A stretch of DNA of 60,983 nt from contig PBLX01000022.1 of NCBI GenBank assembly GCA_002722435.1, positions 1-60,983 on the forward strand, in the 5' to 3' direction. Positions 59,524 to 60,983 of this stretch are shown piece by piece (position 1 is the first letter of the stretch; every line of letters begins with the position of its first letter). The notes under the pieces were generated by a model. That model was not told where the DNA came from. It searched no databases and saw nothing but the letters and a program-made list of their open reading frames with translations. The stretch comes from Legionellales bacterium. GTDB taxonomy: Bacteria > Pseudomonadota > Gammaproteobacteria > Comchoanobacterales > Comchoanobacteraceae. The position numbers and the translations under genes are program-made.

Positions 59524-60630
59524 ATGTCAGCAGTTGACGCAAGAACAGTAACAGTACAGGAAGCGATTAGGCGTGTAACGCTTGCACTTAAATGTGATCG
59601 TCCGCTTTTCCTTTGGGGGCCTCCTGGTGTTGGTAAGAGTGAACTCTGCCAGTATATTGTAGACAGTGGTGAATTAGGTAAGTCTAAACTAATTGACATT
59701 CGTGCAAGTTTACTGGATCCTACAGATGTGCGTGGTTTTCCTGCTCCTGATGTGGAAAACAACCGTATGATATGGTTACCTCCTGTGGACTTTCCTACAG
59801 AAGAAGAAGCCGCACAGTATGATACAATTGTAATACTGTTTGATGAACTTAACAGTGGCGCACAGAGTGTTATGGCTGCCCTGTATCAGTTGATACTTAA
59901 CAAGAAAGTAGGACAGTATGTTCTGCCTAAAAACGTAAAGATTGTTGCCGCTGGCAACCGCGAGAGCGATAAGGGTGTTACATATCGTATGCCTACTCCG
60001 CTTGCTAACCGTTTTGTACACTTAGAGATCCGTGCAGACTTTGAAGCATGGTTGCCCTGGGCAGTTACAAACAAGATTCACGAAGATGTAGTTGGTTACA
60101 TTTCGTTTGCTAAGGCTGACTTGTTTGACTTTGATCCTCGTTCAAGTGGACATGCTTTTGCTACTCCTCGTGCTTGGACTTTTGTTAGCCAGTTCTGTAA
60201 CATGCCTGACATTACAGATGCTGAACTTACTGACCTAGTTGCTGGTACTGTGGGCGAAGGCATTGCAGTAAAGTTTATGAACCACAGAAAGTTTGCTAAG
60301 GACATGCCTCTTCCAGCAGACATCCTTGCTGGCAAAGTAAAGGAGTGCAAAGTAAAAGAGATCTCTGCACAGTATGCACTTACTATTGGTATGTGCTATG
60401 AACTGCAGGATTCTTTCGAGAAGATGAAGGACGATGTAGATGGTTGGCACAAACTTGCTGACAACTTCTTCCGCTTTATGATGGACTTCTTCCCTACGGA
60501 GATGACTGTTATGGGTTGTAGAGTTGCTATTAACCAGTACAACTTGCCCTTCCAGCCTGACAAACTCAAGCACTTTGATGAGTTTTATGATCGGTTCGGC
60601 AAATATGTTGCCGCAAGCAATGAAGACTAA
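59524..60630 (+). CDS. MoxR/NorQ-type AAA+ ATPase
   Basis: 368 residues from the ATG at 59524 (GAGGAG 6 bases upstream; a TTG 6 bases earlier is also in frame). Walker A GPPGVGKS at 32-39, Walker B VILFDELN, and the sensor region IVAAGNRESD are typical of MoxR ATPases. These usually act with a von Willebrand A-domain partner to remodel proteins or load metals; no such gene is seen before the window ends. Confidence 0.85.
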   Translation: MSAVDARTVTVQEAIRRVTLALKCDRPLFLWGPPGVGKSELCQYIVDSGELGKSKLIDIRASLLDPTDVRGFPAPDVENNRMIWLPPVDFPTEEEAAQYDTIVILFDELNSGAQSVMAALYQLILNKKVGQYVLPKNVKIVAAGNRESDKGVTYRMPTPLANRFVHLEIRADFEAWLPWAVTNKIHEDVVGYISFAKADLFDFDPRSSGHAFATPRAWTFVSQFCNMPDITDAELTDLVAGTVGEGIAVKFMNHRKFAKDMPLPADILAGKVKECKVKEISAQYALTIGMCYELQDSFEKMKDDVDGWHKLADNFFRFMMDFFPTEMTVMGCRVAINQYNLPFQPDKLKHFDEFYDRFGKYVAASNED

Positions 60631-60651
60631 TTCATGTACAAGGAGGATAAC

Positions 60652-60983
60652 ATGAACGATACTATAACTATAAAAGAATTTGCTTTGGAAAATAATGTTA
60701 AACCGCGAACTATGCCTACTAGATTACTGCTTGCATCAAAAAAGGGAGTTGTAATATATCCTGTAGGTAAAAAGGGCAAATCAAATTTGTATACCAGGAG
60801 CGATCTAACTAAAGCAAACGATAGTATTGGAAAAAATTCTATAAATCTTACTAAACGTGTAAAGAAAGTAAACAGTCCTGCTGTAGTTGTTGACGAAGAT
60901 TACAAGTCAATGGCAGCCGCAATTCTTAAAATTAATGCTAGGTCTGGAGTACTAAATGGTAAACAAATGGATTTCCTTATTGA
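60652..60983 (+). CDS. Possible DNA-binding protein, 3' end outside the window
   Basis: Open from an ATG at 60652 with AAGGAGG upstream to the window edge (110 codons). MNDTITIKEFALENNVKPRT then a basic stretch (VGKKGKSNLYTRSDL) reads like a small winged-helix or MerR-type start. Partial. Confidence 0.6.
   Translation, partial: MNDTITIKEFALENNVKPRTMPTRLLLASKKGVVIYPVGKKGKSNLYTRSDLTKANDSIGKNSINLTKRVKKVNSPAVVVDEDYKSMAAAILKINARSGVLNGKQMDFLI

Noticed and set aside
1..60983. tRNA genes, CRISPR arrays, insertion sequences
   Set aside because: No cloverleaf with a T-loop, no regularly spaced repeats and no transposase or integrase were seen by eye on either strand.

Overview
The window looks like part of the genome of a marine T4-like tailed phage that infects a heterotrophic bacterium. 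The T4 core is recognisable: family B DNA polymerase (gp43), sliding clamp (gp45), RNase H, the late-transcription accessory protein DsbA, PhoH, a complete lysis cassette, and T4-type late promoter boxes (NATAAATA). There are no photosynthesis genes, and the metabolic cargo (TctA/TctC, cytochrome b of the bc1 type, NAD formate dehydrogenase, a BMP-type binding protein) fits an alphaproteobacterial-like host; that host call is inference. Terminase, portal, major capsid and tail genes are absent, so this is only part of the genome. I saw no tRNA, CRISPR array, insertion sequence or gene-free stretch above 300 bases. Genes are packed with 1-60 base overlaps, almost all on the + strand; only the first two are on the - strand.

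Layout. 0-1.5 kb: carbohydrate-binding-like protein and phoH on the - strand. 1.5-7 kb: methyltransferase, a two-gene tricarboxylate-type transporter (TctA, TctC) and conserved unknowns. 7-9 kb: lysis genes (GH108 endolysin, small membrane protein, i-spanin with the o-spanin partly inside it). 9.5-15 kb: membrane proteins and a DnaJ-ClpA chaperone operon. 15-18 kb: virion-like small proteins and two glycosyltransferases. 18-28 kb: a block of modular, lysine-rich, probably virion-internal proteins (nucleotidyltransferase fusion, ParB-like/kinase fusion and several with T4-like capsid-targeting N-termini). 28-30 kb: a MotA/ExbB-like and MotB/ExbD-like membrane pair plus a third membrane protein. 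29.5-36 kb: dsbA, DNA polymerase, clamp, DpdA. 36-41 kb: sugar and glycan genes. 41-47 kb: folE, amidinotransferase, formate dehydrogenase, BMP binding protein, 2OG oxygenase, adenine phosphoribosyltransferase. 47-52 kb: a large lipoprotein subtilase and a complete cytochrome b with a 28-residue partner. 52-55 kb: phosphoribosyltransferase, 2OG oxygenase, queD, queE. 55-61 kb: RNase H, small early proteins and a MoxR-type ATPase.

How it fits together. Late-type boxes (NATAAATA) dominate from 15 to 33 kb in front of virion and envelope genes. Sigma-70-like promoters (TTGACA/TATAAT type) dominate from 33 to 60 kb in front of replication, DNA-modification and metabolic genes. FolE, QueD, QueE and DpdA form most of a 7-deazaguanine DNA-modification route; QueC is not in the window. 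FolE releases formate, and a formate dehydrogenase with every expected catalytic residue lies two genes downstream in the same overlapping operon. The most unusual parts are the protease-site-punctuated cargo proteins, the phage-encoded proton-channel-like pair, the formate dehydrogenase with foreign codon use, cytochrome b, the surface subtilase, and the DnaJ-ClpA pair carrying a ClpP-docking loop.
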